A stretch of 64,000 bases of DNA, from the NCBI GenBank assembly GCA_000719025.1, contig JODP01000023.1:16019-80018 (forward strand), read 5' to 3'. The DNA comes from Kineosporia aurantiaca JCM 3230 (GTDB lineage Bacteria > Actinomycetota > Actinomycetes > Actinomycetales > Kineosporiaceae). Below the pieces are notes generated by a model. It ran no database searches. It had not been told where the DNA came from and saw only the letters and a list, made by a program, of their open reading frames with translations. Shown here in pieces: positions 42,501 to 51,297 of the stretch. A program made the translations under genes and the position numbers. The stretch's first letter is position 1, and each line of letters begins with the position of its first letter.

Positions 42501-45004
42501 CTGGCGACGTCCGTCCCACCCAAGAGCGGTGGGAGCGTGCGCGGGACGAGCTGCTGGGCGCCTTCGAGCCGGATCGGGCCGGTGAACTGAGCCGGGATCT
42601 CGATGACTACGAAGGGGCACAAGAACTTCTGGACGCACTCGCCGGCGACGCGGGTGGGCGAGACGAATGGTTCGCCTATCGGGACCACCGCCAGGTCATG
42701 GCCGGGCACGGTCTGGACGCCACGATCGAGCTGTGCGTGCGGGAACGGCTGCAGGCCGGCCAGATCCGGCCGGTGATCGAGCGTTCGGTGCTGCAGGCGT
42801 GGGCCGACCGGATCATGGTCTCCGACCCGGCGCTGAAGACGGCTCAGGCCTCCGACCGGGACGACCTGGTACGCCAGTACCGGGAACTGGACCGCCTGCT
42901 GATCGACCGGGCCGTGGTCGACATCGTCCGAGCCTGTCACGAACGTCGCCCGCGCAGTGACGTCGGTCAGTCGGCGATCATCCGGCGGGAGGCGGAGAAG
43001 AAGAGCAAGCACATGCCGGTACGGGAACTGATCAACCGGACCCGGAACGTGACCCAGGCGCTGAAGCCGTGTTTCATGATGTCGCCGATGTCGGTCAGCC
43101 AGTACCTGCCGCCCGATCTGCAGTTCGACGTGGTGATCTTCGACGAGGCCAGCCAGGTCAGCCCCAGCGACGCGATCAACTGCATCTACCGTGGCCGGTC
43201 GCTGATCACAGCCGGGGACAAGGAGCAGCTGCCACCGACGAACTTTTTCGGTGGTTCCGGCACCGGCGACGACGAATGGCAGGACGAGGGTGACGAGGAG
43301 ACCGCCGCCCCGGACCTGGAGGGCTACGAGTCAATCCTCGACCTGGCCAAGAGCTCAGGGGTGTTCCGGAGCCTGACCCTGCGCTGGCACTACCGCTCCC
43401 GCCACGAGGACCTGATCGCCTTCAGCAACCATTCTTTCTACAAGAACCGGCTGATCACCTTCCCCGGCGCTCACGAGAGCGGCCCGGACATCGGCGTGGA
43501 GTTCTTCCCGGTCGACGGCGTCTACCGCCGCAATGGGGCGAAGGACAACCCAGTTGAGGCCGAAGCGGTCGCCCAGCGCGTTGTCCACCACTTCACCACC
43601 CGGCCCACCATGTCGCTGGGAGTGGTGGCCTTCAGCGAGTCGCAGGCGGCCTGCATCGAGAACGCCGTGGAGCGGGCTCGGGCCGCTAACCCGCACCTGG
43701 ACCGGTTCTTCAACGACGACCGGCTCGACGGCTTCTTCGTCAAGAACCTGGAGTCGGTGCAGGGCGATGAACGCGACGTCATGCTCTTCTCGATCGGATA
43801 CGGTCCCGACGAGAACGGCCGCATCTTGATGAACTTCGGCCCGCTGATCAAGGCCGGCGGTCAGCGGCGACTCAACGTAGCGGTGACTCGGGCCCGGTAC
43901 CGCAACGAGGTGATCTCCAGCATGAGCGCCTCCGACATCACCGCGACCGCCCATTCCGAGGGCACCCGCGCTCTGCGGCGCTATCTGGACTTCGCTGCCC
44001 GCGGCTCCCAGGCACTGTTCATGGACGGAGCTACCGGCGGTGACGTCGAATCACCGTTCGAGGAATCGGTGATTACCGCCATCCGGCACTGGGGGTACGA
44101 GGTACAGCCGCAGGTAGGGGTGGCCGGCTACCGCATCGACATGGCCGTCCGGCACCCCGACCGCCGTGAAGTCTTCGTCCTCGGGGTGGAATGCGACGGA
44201 TTCCAGTACCACTCCTCCAAGGTGGCCCGGGACCGGGACCGGTTGCGCGAGAGCGTCCTCAACGGCCTCGGCTGGCATCTGCACCGGATCTGGGGAACCG
44301 CCTGGAACCGCAACCGCAGCGGCGAGGAGAAGCGCCTGGCCGAAGCCATCGCCCACGCCGTGCAGTTGCCGATCCATGGCCTGGTGACCCACCACGCGAC
44401 CCAAGCTCCGGTGCTGCCGACGGTGTCCTCCCAGCCGGCCGGGCCGAGCGGACCACCGGACTGGACCATGCCCTACCGGCTCGCCGACCTGAGCGCCGTG
44501 ACCGTCCACAACGATCCTGCCGGCGCTGCGGCCGTCCCTGAGCTCACCGCTGTGCTCGAGCACATCGCGCACATCGAGGGGCCAATCCATACCCAACTTC
44601 TGGACCGGAGGATGCGGGACCTGCTGGGGATAGGGCGGATTGGAGCCCGGATCCGCGCGAATATCGACCAGGCCATCGACTCGGCCAGGCGCCTGGAACG
44701 TGACGGTGCCTTCGTGGGGCTGAAGGGCTCGTACATCAATACCGTGCGGACGCCGGTCGAGGACTGCCTGCGCAAGATGGACCAGGTGCACGATTCCGAA
44801 CTGGCCATCGCGGTGGTGAACCTCGTGCGAGACGCCGGCGGGGTCGACCTGGACGCCCTGATCGAGGCGGTTGCGCGGGTCTTCGGCTGGACCCGGCTGG
44901 GGGCCGACGTGAAGGCCCGCATTGCCCAAGTGGCCGAGGAACAGTGCGAACAAGGACAGCTGGAGCGGCACGGCTCCAGCTATGCAGCGGCCGACCCTAC
45001 GTGA
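39506..45004 (+). CDS. Hhe-type defence protein: DUF4011-helicase-REase-DUF3320
   Basis: The 1,832-residue protein starts at GTG 39506 after AGGAGG. A DUF4011 N-terminal domain is seen in 'WRDDLVNLTARNRLLNFRPS'. A split superfamily 1 helicase follows: Walker A 'GPPGTGKSQT' at about residue 322, Walker B 'VIFDEASQVSPSDA' at about 1211, 'LTLRWHYRSRHEDLI', and 'LNVAVTRARYRNEVI'. A Vsr-like (MTES_1575) nuclease domain comes next, with 'YRIDMAV' and 'GVECDG' near residue 1560, and then C-terminal DUF3320. The order matches the single-gene antiphage system named Hhe (Gao et al. 2020). It probably unwinds and cuts foreign DNA. All key motifs are intact, so it should be functional. Confidence 0.88.
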   Translation: MTDVVRTDPATAIRLAIGQWRDDLVNLTARNRLLNFRPSRTSSIEIDRPDLERTLSGLLGEQEFVFRSLERDPEASSDTDIPGWINDGTAAEEELFSRAPAVDLNAALRSLLRKSNQEYLDRGVWVLYLAFGTLEWKDESGAPYRSPLVLVPVQLYSPGRRATPRLKLAEEDATANPALVLRLAQMDIQVPGFEDLESLDLSWYFSSVEEALQAAVQSGEEFRRGWKVNPTLHLSYFSFSKEAMYRDLLENEDRIAEHAGIQALAQGPGEGTDSFDFDEIPDDKIDQLAPADGTPLVLDADSSQRACVAAALAGRSFVMDGPPGTGKSQTISNMIGALLHAGRSVLFVSEKAAALDVVRNRLGAAGLGSFLLELHSHKATRKEVALALGDALENISQVDLGPATEEERRQLRRRQGELNDYAAAMNVPRAPLNLTLHEVLGRIALLDAVPALPARLPDIGALDPSGLADIFQAAEGLDRSWRPALEGADYLWRGVTLRTSFDAVLYQAASALRVLRETVAPLDAVAELFSLTRPTDAGRLFGLARLAHDRPLGVPEEWLTRTDPAELRESVAGLMDALKELERIDQDAEEVCGVPWTAVPSPAVLPPTPQPPTSSLSLAPLDLLPLTAGTAGEAAKLFAAAANMLARHQQNLDGIAVTLQAPPVQTFDQAAKLLTLAALSGRPQRPEAVWFTPAGLAAARRALEAVRGALASRDSARQQAEQMFTPTVLSLDLAVLQQRFTQTHRGWRKILGGFRSDKQELAAGVKDPAGVKAAIDALPAARAWQAAERDLAETLAEQGAALGAHFRGEQTDLTLIADLLVVSEQALSLGFDVAPAGRVLGNGVSPPPWMPALVEEIGRDVRSWQSMLVPGSQPGMPLQLQSLPLADAVVWLRDQVGPAEAASKFTEAVARAVQRDLTLHGTQIVLATREATEAAHVRFAQEQGQRAPLLQSLYQGEQTDIAALNGAVQWSGQVRKHTATPGSPLSGAQADALSQIADSGDVRPTQERWERARDELLGAFEPDRAGELSRDLDDYEGAQELLDALAGDAGGRDEWFAYRDHRQVMAGHGLDATIELCVRERLQAGQIRPVIERSVLQAWADRIMVSDPALKTAQASDRDDLVRQYRELDRLLIDRAVVDIVRACHERRPRSDVGQSAIIRREAEKKSKHMPVRELINRTRNVTQALKPCFMMSPMSVSQYLPPDLQFDVVIFDEASQVSPSDAINCIYRGRSLITAGDKEQLPPTNFFGGSGTGDDEWQDEGDEETAAPDLEGYESILDLAKSSGVFRSLTLRWHYRSRHEDLIAFSNHSFYKNRLITFPGAHESGPDIGVEFFPVDGVYRRNGAKDNPVEAEAVAQRVVHHFTTRPTMSLGVVAFSESQAACIENAVERARAANPHLDRFFNDDRLDGFFVKNLESVQGDERDVMLFSIGYGPDENGRILMNFGPLIKAGGQRRLNVAVTRARYRNEVISSMSASDITATAHSEGTRALRRYLDFAARGSQALFMDGATGGDVESPFEESVITAIRHWGYEVQPQVGVAGYRIDMAVRHPDRREVFVLGVECDGFQYHSSKVARDRDRLRESVLNGLGWHLHRIWGTAWNRNRSGEEKRLAEAIAHAVQLPIHGLVTHHATQAPVLPTVSSQPAGPSGPPDWTMPYRLADLSAVTVHNDPAGAAAVPELTAVLEHIAHIEGPIHTQLLDRRMRDLLGIGRIGARIRANIDQAIDSARRLERDGAFVGLKGSYINTVRTPVEDCLRKMDQVHDSELAIAVVNLVRDAGGVDLDALIEAVARVFGWTRLGADVKARIAQVAEEQCEQGQLERHGSSYAAADPT

Positions 45005-46064
45005 ATAGTGCCGTCCCCGTCCGGCCACCGATCCCGGGCTGGGGCTCGGCCTGGTAGGGGGTGAAACGCCGGTCGATCTCGGCGATGGCCTGCCCCAGAG
45101 TGGCGTTCTCGTCCACCCACCAGTTGTTCGGCCCGTACCAGACCAGGTGACATCCTGGTCGCCAACGCGGTGTCGACGGCCCGGGACCGTGCTGCTCGGG
45201 GAGCCTTACGGCAAGAATCTCTCCATTGCTGAAGACAGCTTCTGGCTCCAGCACGACGGGAATCGCGCGCTGATTGAGGGTAAGGATCTTCTGCGTCAGA
45301 TCCTCGACCAGCGAGCTTCGGTAGACGGCCACCTGCGCTTCGGGGGAGCCCGCCTCTTTGACGATCAGCAGGTCCTTGCTGAGATAGATCCGGACTTCAC
45401 CGGCCAGCCAGGAAACCTTGGAGTGAACGGGAACGGTCGTGGTCGGCGGCTGCTGGCGAGGCTGGGAAGCCTGCTCAGGGACCGGCACAGCATCGACGGC
45501 GGGAGACTCTGCGCGGAGAAGTTCGGCGATCTCCTCGGCTGCCTCGTACTCGTCCACCGATGTGTCCTCGGTGCGGTAGAGCTGATCCTCGAAGCACCAG
45601 TAGTTGTGCTCGCCGCCCTGGTGCGTCGTCCACACCATGACCGGCAAGGGCTGATCGAACAGGCCCCGCAAGCCCTCCGGGTTGTCTATGAGCCACTGCG
45701 GAGTGACCGAGAGACCCAGTTTTTCGCCGTTCACCAGGAAGACGCGTCCCGATTCATCCTCGTGTCTGAACAGAAAGGTGTTGTCCTCTATGTGCTGATG
45801 TTCGGCGTTGGCAATGGTCGTCATGTTTTCGATAGCTTCCCGCGCCTCGGGATTCGTACGGAAGTAGTGGTCGTACGACTCCCAGGTTCCGGTTCCACCC
45901 TCGCGCCGGTAATCCTCGTACTTGGCGCGCCGGGTTTCTAGCAGCTGTTCGGGGGTAGGGTCCGGGAGACTGGCCACCAGCCACAGCTTGTACCCCTCTA
46001 ACTTCTCCATCATGGCGTGATACTCGGCGAGCCTGCGCCTATCTGAATCCACCGCTCGGGGCAT
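44997..46064 (-). CDS. Unknown protein convergent with and overlapping the helicase gene
   Basis: The 355-residue protein has no signal peptide or membrane segment. It has an N-terminal helical region ('MEKLEGYKLWLVASLPDPTP', 'TRRAKYEDYRREGGTGTWES'), a Pro/Gln-rich linker (about residues 200-220) and a C-terminal beta-rich domain ('SWLAGEVRIYLSKDLLIVKE', 'YGPNNWWVDENATLGQAIAE'). I recognise no family. Its last eight bases overlap the 3' end of the helicase gene on the other strand. Tail-to-tail overlap means the two transcripts are complementary at their ends. Position beside a defence gene makes it a candidate accessory or independent defence protein. Confidence 0.65.
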   Translation of the reverse strand: MPRAVDSDRRRLAEYHAMMEKLEGYKLWLVASLPDPTPEQLLETRRAKYEDYRREGGTGTWESYDHYFRTNPEAREAIENMTTIANAEHQHIEDNTFLFRHEDESGRVFLVNGEKLGLSVTPQWLIDNPEGLRGLFDQPLPVMVWTTHQGGEHNYWCFEDQLYRTEDTSVDEYEAAEEIAELLRAESPAVDAVPVPEQASQPRQQPPTTTVPVHSKVSWLAGEVRIYLSKDLLIVKEAGSPEAQVAVYRSSLVEDLTQKILTLNQRAIPVVLEPEAVFSNGEILAVRLPEQHGPGPSTPRWRPGCHLVWYGPNNWWVDENATLGQAIAEIDRRFTPYQAEPQPGIGGRTGTALFT

Positions 46065-46170
46065 GCTCTGTCGACGGTGATCCGTCCACCTGAGGCACGA
46101 TCCGCGTGATGAAGTCGGCTGCCTCTGTGAGGAATCCGTCCGCTTGGCGGCCCTGAGGACCGGTGAGTTC

Positions 46171-46332
46171 CTAGCTGTCCATGATGATTCGCGGATTGCT
46201 GGGGCGAGTGGTTACTGGCTCGGCGAGCGGATCGAAGTCGACTTGTTGAGCTGCGCGGATCAGGGCGTTGTCGTTGTTGGTCAGGACGACGCACCCGAAC
46301 ATGCGCTCGTTGTCGGTGGCGGCCTGGTCCAC
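46171..46332 (-). pseudogene. C-terminal scrap of an unknown protein
   Basis: The frame reads 'VDQAATDNERMFGCVVLTNN' and ends 'PRIIMDS' at a TAG. The sequence looks coding, and the frame continues upstream as 'QHGAIQPGRQPPF' to a TAG at about 46384. There is no good start, so it is probably the end of a broken gene whose 5' part has shifted frame. Confidence 0.35.
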
Positions 46333-46588
46333 GAAAGGGGGTTGTCGACCAGGTTGGATGGCGCCGTGCTGCTTCTACCTCATGGAGAGAGTGCGAGTAC
46401 TGATGGGGAAGGGCATCGGTTGCGGTTCGGGACGGCCGCGATGCATAAATGGACGCCGGGGATGGGGGCATCGATATAGCCGGCAACGAGAGGTGCGTTT
46501 AACCAACGTAACCGGATGTATGTCGCAATACGCAACGTTTCGGTACGATCGCCCGGCGTCATGGGACGTGGCCACCGGAGGGGGAGAC

Positions 46589-46843
46589 GTGTCTGCCATC
46601 GACGATGCGATCGAGGCGCTCAACGAGGCAATGGGCAAGATCGGTGAGAGTCAGCAGGCTCAGCAGTTGGCCGTAGGCGGTACCGAACAGGCGCTCACCG
46701 CCGCCGAGGCATTGGGGGCTGATGCTCTCCTCGAGACGGTCACTGCGCTGAAGGACAAGGTCGACGAGCTGGCTGCAGTCCTCGCCCAGGCCGACTCCAT
46801 CGCTGGTGAGGCGCTGGGGCTGGCAGAGTCAGTGAAGACTTGA
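46589..46843 (+). CDS. Small coiled-coil protein, DUF6244-like
   Basis: The 84-residue product begins 'MSAIDDAIEALNEAMGKIGE' and continues as a long amphipathic helix rich in Ala, Glu and Leu ('LLETVTALKDKVDELAAVLA'). I think it resembles DUF6244-type actinobacterial proteins, moderately sure. GTG 46589 follows a strong purine-rich ribosome site (GGAGGGGGAGAC). It ends at a TGA at 46841. The reading frame then continues open for another 115 codons, as described in the next entry, so this may be the front half of a longer gene. Confidence 0.6.
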   Translation: MSAIDDAIEALNEAMGKIGESQQAQQLAVGGTEQALTAAEALGADALLETVTALKDKVDELAAVLAQADSIAGEALGLAESVKT

Positions 46844-47188
46844 AGGAACGCCTCCGGGTCGTCTACACCCGGCGCGGGCAAGGCCGCGGCGACGAAAGCC
46901 GGAGCTAAGTCGCCGGCGCCGTCGGCGTCCAAGCGAGATAAACAAGCCCAGGCCGCACAAGGCCGCCCGCGTGGTCGACGGGTGCGCATGGCAGCTGAAG
47001 ACGTCGCCATCGGCAGCGCTGCGGCCGCCTCCACCTGGAGTGTCCTGAGCTCGGCGGCGCACCTGCCACCGTCGGCCCTGGTGAGTGGCGCTGCTGCCTT
47101 AGGAGTCGTCAGTACCTGGCAGGCTGTGCAGGCCAAGCTCGAGAATCGTCGGAAGTCCAAGAAGCCGAAGGAAGGCAACGACTCGTGA
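46844..47188 (+). pseudogene. In-frame continuation after the UGA, likely second half of the same gene
   Basis: In the same frame as the upstream gene, 114 codons stay open after TGA 46841-46843. They first encode a linker ('NASGSSTPGAGKAAATKAGA', 'KSPAPSASKRDKQAQAA') and then 'MAAEDVAIGSAAAASTWSVL', 'GAAALGVVSTWQAVQAKLEN' and a Lys-rich end. The 46-codon linker contains no start codon, yet its composition is typical of a coding linker. So the parent gene probably ran through the TGA. The only internal starts are GTG 46982 and ATG 46988 (68 or 66 residues). The stop overlaps the next gene's start (GTGA). Confidence 0.5.
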
Positions 47189-47643
47189 GGATCGACAGCC
47201 AGGTGGAACCGCTCGTGCGGGAGGCGCTCGCCGCCGCCATCGCGCGAGACCCGCAGCGGTCAGGCCAGGCAGCCCAGGCGATCGCCGACCAGGGGAGCGA
47301 CGCTTTCCAGTACGCGGCGGGCCTCTGCGTGGCGATCGACGCGTTCGCGCTGTTTGACTTGCACGGCGGACGACCCACCGATGACGCGATCGGCTCGCTG
47401 GCAGCGTCTTTCGCTCAGATGGAGACCTGGGCAGACATCGACGACCAGACGGCAAGGACGTTCCTGACGGCTATCGCGGACCAGCGCGACCCAACGGCTG
47501 TGCTGCCGGCGGACGTGGCGGTGCGGACGTCCTTCGTTATCGGTGGGTGGCTGCTTTCAGCGTTCCCGCCCGAAGAACGCGGGTGGGAAGAGTTTCTCGA
47601 CGAAGCGCTTGCCGCCCTCGAAGCCGCTCCAGACCGTCCCTAA
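47185..47643 (+). CDS. Hypothetical acidic helical protein
   Basis: The 152-residue soluble protein is acidic and mostly helical ('MRIDSQVEPLVREALAAAIA', 'TARTFLTAIADQRDP', 'GWEEFLDEALAALEAAPDRP'). I do not recognise the family. Its GTG start overlaps the stop of the preceding reading frame by four bases, so it is translated together with that gene. The trio coiled-coil, hydrophobic/Lys-rich tail, acidic protein could be a small operon with a shared role next to the defence gene; nothing specific can be said. Confidence 0.65.
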   Translation: MRIDSQVEPLVREALAAAIARDPQRSGQAAQAIADQGSDAFQYAAGLCVAIDAFALFDLHGGRPTDDAIGSLAASFAQMETWADIDDQTARTFLTAIADQRDPTAVLPADVAVRTSFVIGGWLLSAFPPEERGWEEFLDEALAALEAAPDRP

Positions 47644-47697
47644 TCGGTTCCGTCGCTGGTCTGCAGGACGCCGCCGAAGCACGCTGTCCAGTGGTTG

Positions 47698-47991
47698 CTA
47701 CTGAGGCTTCTCCCGGCCGAACTCGCCAGCCTTGCCGGTGACAAGAGCTTGCCACTCGGTAGGTGAGAAGGAGAGTCGATCAACTGCGCGGTGCTTGATG
47801 GTCTGGGAAGGCTGGACCCTGAGTTCGTTGGTTCGTACGCGCGCCTGGAGCGAATAGAAACCGTTCGCCAGTCCGGGTCGTGCCTGGCAGAAAAATATGC
47901 GGACCGGTAGCGCAGACTCGTCTGCGAGGTCTACCGGCTGAGAACATTCACGAGCTTGGCCCGTCGTCCGGACAGTCGCGTTGTGACCCAT
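47698..47991 (-). pseudogene. Possible DUF397 remnant
   Basis: The end of this frame reads 'RLSFSPTEWQALVTGKAGEF', which resembles the tail of DUF397 proteins ('L.FSP.EW.AFV.GVK.GEF'). The rest of the frame shows no DUF397 core. It overlaps the 3' end of the polymerase gene. Low confidence; otherwise the gap holds nothing. Confidence 0.25.
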
Positions 47992-49405
47992 AGAAGTCCG
48001 TCAGCCGACCATCACGCCTATCGGCGCGAGGGCTGAGCAGGCGCATGACGACGACCAGGGCCAGGGCATACCAGACGATCCGCAGCCCGCTGCGAAGGTT
48101 GTACTGCAATAGAGCGCACGTAAAGATCGCACTGGCGCTAGTGAGGGCCAGCGTGGCAATCGTCGACATGGTCGCGGTGAGCTGGTCGGTGACGCGGTAG
48201 GCAAAGCCCAGCACGAGACCGATGACCAGCATGGTGCCGATCGCGTAGGGCCACCCATACCCTGCGAGCTCGCCCAACGCGTTAAAGGGAGTGAACTGAT
48301 TCAGTCCTAGGTCCTGGTTGACGGTCGACCAGTCGGTGAACATGCCTGGCAGCGGGTTGATGGACGTTACGAACGTGTGCAAGGGCAGGGTGTCCCCGCG
48401 TAGCAATGCGATCTGACCCGTCAAAGGAACGCCGAACAGCAGGTTGCCGAAAACCGGGCCGGGGTGCGACTGATACCAGAGTTCAGGGTGCTCGTGCAAC
48501 CGGTGCAGGAACGGCGAGAGGCCAGCGCCACCGGATGTGGAACGGACATTGAGCGGGATCTGGATCCACCACCACACGAAGCCAGCGGTGGTCACGCCCA
48601 TCGTGCGCAGTCCCTTCCGATGACCTGTCTGCGACCAGGCAAAAAATATCAGGGCGGGTACCAGGGCCAGCTGGCGTGTGCCGATGGCGAACAGCACGCC
48701 GGTCTGAATAGCCAGGAGTGCCCCGGCGGCGAGGCGAGCATCGAACCGTCGGCGTCCGTCGAACAGAACGAAGGAGAGGACGGCGACGCCCACTGGAGCG
48801 AACATAGAAGCCGCCGAAATCGTGAACCGCGGGCCCACCCCAGCAAGGTAGTGACTTCGCTCGATCAGCCCGTGAGGACCGAAGCCAACAACAGCCAGGG
48901 CAATGGGCACAATCCCGAGGAGTAGCGCCTGGTACGCAGGTATTGTGGACATGACCCGCTCTACGCGAGCCGGAGAATCGAGTCGGCGCTTGTTGGATCT
49001 GCCCGGGACCATGCCGCCGGCCCAGAGAGAAATCGAGGCGACCGCGAAGATCCAGGCCGCACCATTATAAACATCCGGGGTGTGTGGGATGGCAGATGAC
49101 ACCTGAGCACTGCTGGCAATCATCGGGAAGATGAAGTAGCCGCCTAGGCCGCCAAGGTTGATACCGCATACGACGATCGTGACCGGGTGCGCGAGCACCC
49201 CGGTCCGCGATCTGAGCAGGTGCAATTGGACGTAGGTGGCGACGAGCACGCCGCTGGCGACGAGCATGCTTGGGGCATGGGCGGTCGTCCGCAGGAGCAG
49301 ATAGACGGCAACGACAACGGCGACCGCGGCAGCCGACAGGATGGTCCATCTCGGAAGATCGAACGAAGTCGGGGTAGCTCGGTTCTCGATGCGCTGCACG
49401 GCCAT
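47948..49405 (-). CDS. O-antigen polymerase-like membrane protein
   Basis: The 485-residue protein has 10-12 hydrophobic segments. A large outer loop (about residues 285-365) carries 'LSPFLHRLHEHPELWYQSHP', as in Wzy/oligosaccharide-repeat polymerases. The loop's Arg/His/Trp content fits sugar handling. It should join lipid-linked repeat units on the outer face of the membrane. It is divergent from an acyltransferase gene and opens the polysaccharide locus. A second, unrelated-looking polymerase lies at 60396. Confidence 0.7.
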   Translation of the reverse strand: MAVQRIENRATPTSFDLPRWTILSAAAVAVVVAVYLLLRTTAHAPSMLVASGVLVATYVQLHLLRSRTGVLAHPVTIVVCGINLGGLGGYFIFPMIASSAQVSSAIPHTPDVYNGAAWIFAVASISLWAGGMVPGRSNKRRLDSPARVERVMSTIPAYQALLLGIVPIALAVVGFGPHGLIERSHYLAGVGPRFTISAASMFAPVGVAVLSFVLFDGRRRFDARLAAGALLAIQTGVLFAIGTRQLALVPALIFFAWSQTGHRKGLRTMGVTTAGFVWWWIQIPLNVRSTSGGAGLSPFLHRLHEHPELWYQSHPGPVFGNLLFGVPLTGQIALLRGDTLPLHTFVTSINPLPGMFTDWSTVNQDLGLNQFTPFNALGELAGYGWPYAIGTMLVIGLVLGFAYRVTDQLTATMSTIATLALTSASAIFTCALLQYNLRSGLRIVWYALALVVVMRLLSPRADRRDGRLTDFYGSQRDCPDDGPSS

Positions 49406-49559
49406 GAGCAAAGTCTGCTGGCATCTATGAATGGGCTTCGTACCAAGAAGGCCAGATCAGGAAGACAGGTGACTGTAATTTAGAGCAAACGGATGGTGAC
49501 CCGTCAGTATCGTCGTCGAGAGCGTGGCGTTGGTCAGACTTCGCAGGGTGACTACTGCG

Positions 49560-50651
49560 ATGACCCCTCCGTCCCGAGCCAGCGTTCGAGCCCGGAGGAG
49601 GAAGCACATTGTTGGCTTGGACGCGCTGCGGGGGCTCGCGGCGGTCTACGTGGCGGCTTCGCATGTAGTGCTCGCGCTCATGCCAACGCGAATCATCGGC
49701 CAACTGTTCCAATTCGGCCAAGAAGCAGTGATCATCTTTTTCCTGCTATCTGGCGCTGTGATCTATTTCTCAACCACAGCACGACCTGATCTTTCATTCG
49801 GGATCTACTTTCAGCACCGATTTCGACGAATATATTTTCCGTTCCTTGTATCAGTGGCAGTGACGGCACTGATCGTTGGGTGGACCGGCAATTCTTCGAA
49901 CGAATTCTCGTTCAGAGAGTTTGCTGGAAATCTGCTGATGCTGCAGGACTTTCCCGATAAGCCCGGAAATTGGGTAGACCCATTCCTAGGAAACCAACCT
50001 CTATGGTCCTTGTCCTATGAATGGGCGTTCTACTTGCTGTTCTGGCCCGTCTACCGATACACGCCCCGTGAACATCAGCTAGCTGGCATCACATTGGCTA
50101 GCCTCTTGGCTTGGTTCAGTTTTGTCTTCCATCCCAACCATGCCTCACTGGTTATCTCGTACTTCGTGATCTGGTGGGTGGGCCTCGAACTTGCACGAAC
50201 CTGGAACGAGACGGGTCGCCTTGCCTGGCGCCGCTGTGCAGGCCCACTCATATCGCTCGCCATCATGGCCTTGGCCACGTCCTTACCCATCTTGCTGCAC
50301 GGTATGGGTGGACTGAGCGGGCATCCGATGGTCATGTCGCGCCACTTCGGCGCTGCTTTCAGCCTGACAGCGGCGACTGTCCTATGGAGCAAGCTGCGGT
50401 TTGTTGGATTCCGATGGACCGTCGGCCCCTTCCTTCCGCTGGCCGGCATCTCTTACGGGATCTACGTCCTGCACTACCCGATCCTCGTTACCTGGGGCGT
50501 TGACTCGGGTAGCACGCTCGTGCTGGTCGGAGTCTGCCTACCGACGCTTCTTGCCGTCGCGTGGCTGGTGGAACGACGAGGGCAAGCGCGCTTCAACGCC
50601 TTCCTCAACCGCGCGCTCGATCAGGATTCGCCCAAGAAGTTGGAGCGATGA
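49560..50651 (+). CDS. Acyltransferase 3 family membrane protein
   Basis: The 363-residue protein has about ten membrane segments and the acyltransferase-3 marks: 'VGLDALRGLAAVYVAASHVV' at the start, the catalytic His in that segment, 'RFRRIYFPFLVSV' and 'PLWSLSYEWAFYLLFWPVY'. Members O-acetylate sugars of surface polymers (OafA-like). ATG 49560 is chosen over GTG 49524 by family length. It stands at the edge of the glycan locus and faces the polymerase across a 154-base divergent promoter region. Confidence 0.85.
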   Translation: MTPPSRASVRARRRKHIVGLDALRGLAAVYVAASHVVLALMPTRIIGQLFQFGQEAVIIFFLLSGAVIYFSTTARPDLSFGIYFQHRFRRIYFPFLVSVAVTALIVGWTGNSSNEFSFREFAGNLLMLQDFPDKPGNWVDPFLGNQPLWSLSYEWAFYLLFWPVYRYTPREHQLAGITLASLLAWFSFVFHPNHASLVISYFVIWWVGLELARTWNETGRLAWRRCAGPLISLAIMALATSLPILLHGMGGLSGHPMVMSRHFGAAFSLTAATVLWSKLRFVGFRWTVGPFLPLAGISYGIYVLHYPILVTWGVDSGSTLVLVGVCLPTLLAVAWLVERRGQARFNAFLNRALDQDSPKKLER

Positions 50652-50677
50652 ACCACCGCTCGGATTAAAAAGTTGCG

Positions 50678-50827
50678 GTGATCGAGGCCAATATCAGTCG
50701 CACGCCCGCCAACTTAGGCCCGCAACGCACGCAGCTCGCCGGTGTGATGGCTACATCGCGGCACGCGCTGGAGACGATCCAGGCCCTGCGAGCCGACGTC
50801 TTCAAGAAGCTTAGCTCCGGGGCATAG
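50678..50827 (+). CDS. Short open frame, possibly a gene scrap
   Basis: This 49-residue frame ('ISRTPANLGPQRTQLAGVMA', 'TSRHALETIQALRADVFKKL') is helical and protein-like but has no clear ribosome site. I know no family for it. It may be the end of a lost gene rather than a working one. Confidence 0.25.
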   Translation: MIEANISRTPANLGPQRTQLAGVMATSRHALETIQALRADVFKKLSSGA

Positions 50828-51297
50828 GGTCGGATCCGGTCTCGAATAGTCGGCCGCCATCGCCTCGGGGCTCGTAAGCATCTCGTCCCAGCGTCCGCGG
50901 CAACCTTCGATGAATTAGTGACCATTCCCAAGGATGCGCTGCTGAGAGCGAGCAACTCGTGCTTCGTCCTACCTCGATGTGGTCGGTGACGCAAACATCG
51001 ACTCGATCTGTGCAGCTCAAAGCACGCGAGTCGGCACGATTAATGCCATGGTCATGCTTGTGACGGTTCTGCGCTGCTTCGTTGATGGGACAGTACGTCT
51101 GCAGATCGGCATCTTGATTTTTGCGCTAAGGGCTACCAATCCCGCGAAGAAGCCTACAGCAGCTCGAAGGCGTTGCTGAGAATGATGTCAAGAAGATATA
51201 TGGATGAGCCTCAGGTTAACTTCAACCCGGTGTCGCTATGCCCGAACGGCTGATTACCGGAGAGTAGGAAGCATGTGGGCCGCCTGAGTGACAGGCT
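50828..51297. other. Intergenic region at the edge of the AT-richer block
   Basis: No supported gene. Base composition begins to fall in GC here towards the glycosyltransferase block, so one edge of a transferred segment may lie in this stretch. Confidence 0.4.

Noticed and set aside
44051..45028. A 325-codon minus-strand frame opposite the helicase C-terminus
   Set aside because: It covers the nuclease and DUF3320 domains of the plus-strand gene, which are well conserved; no independent support.
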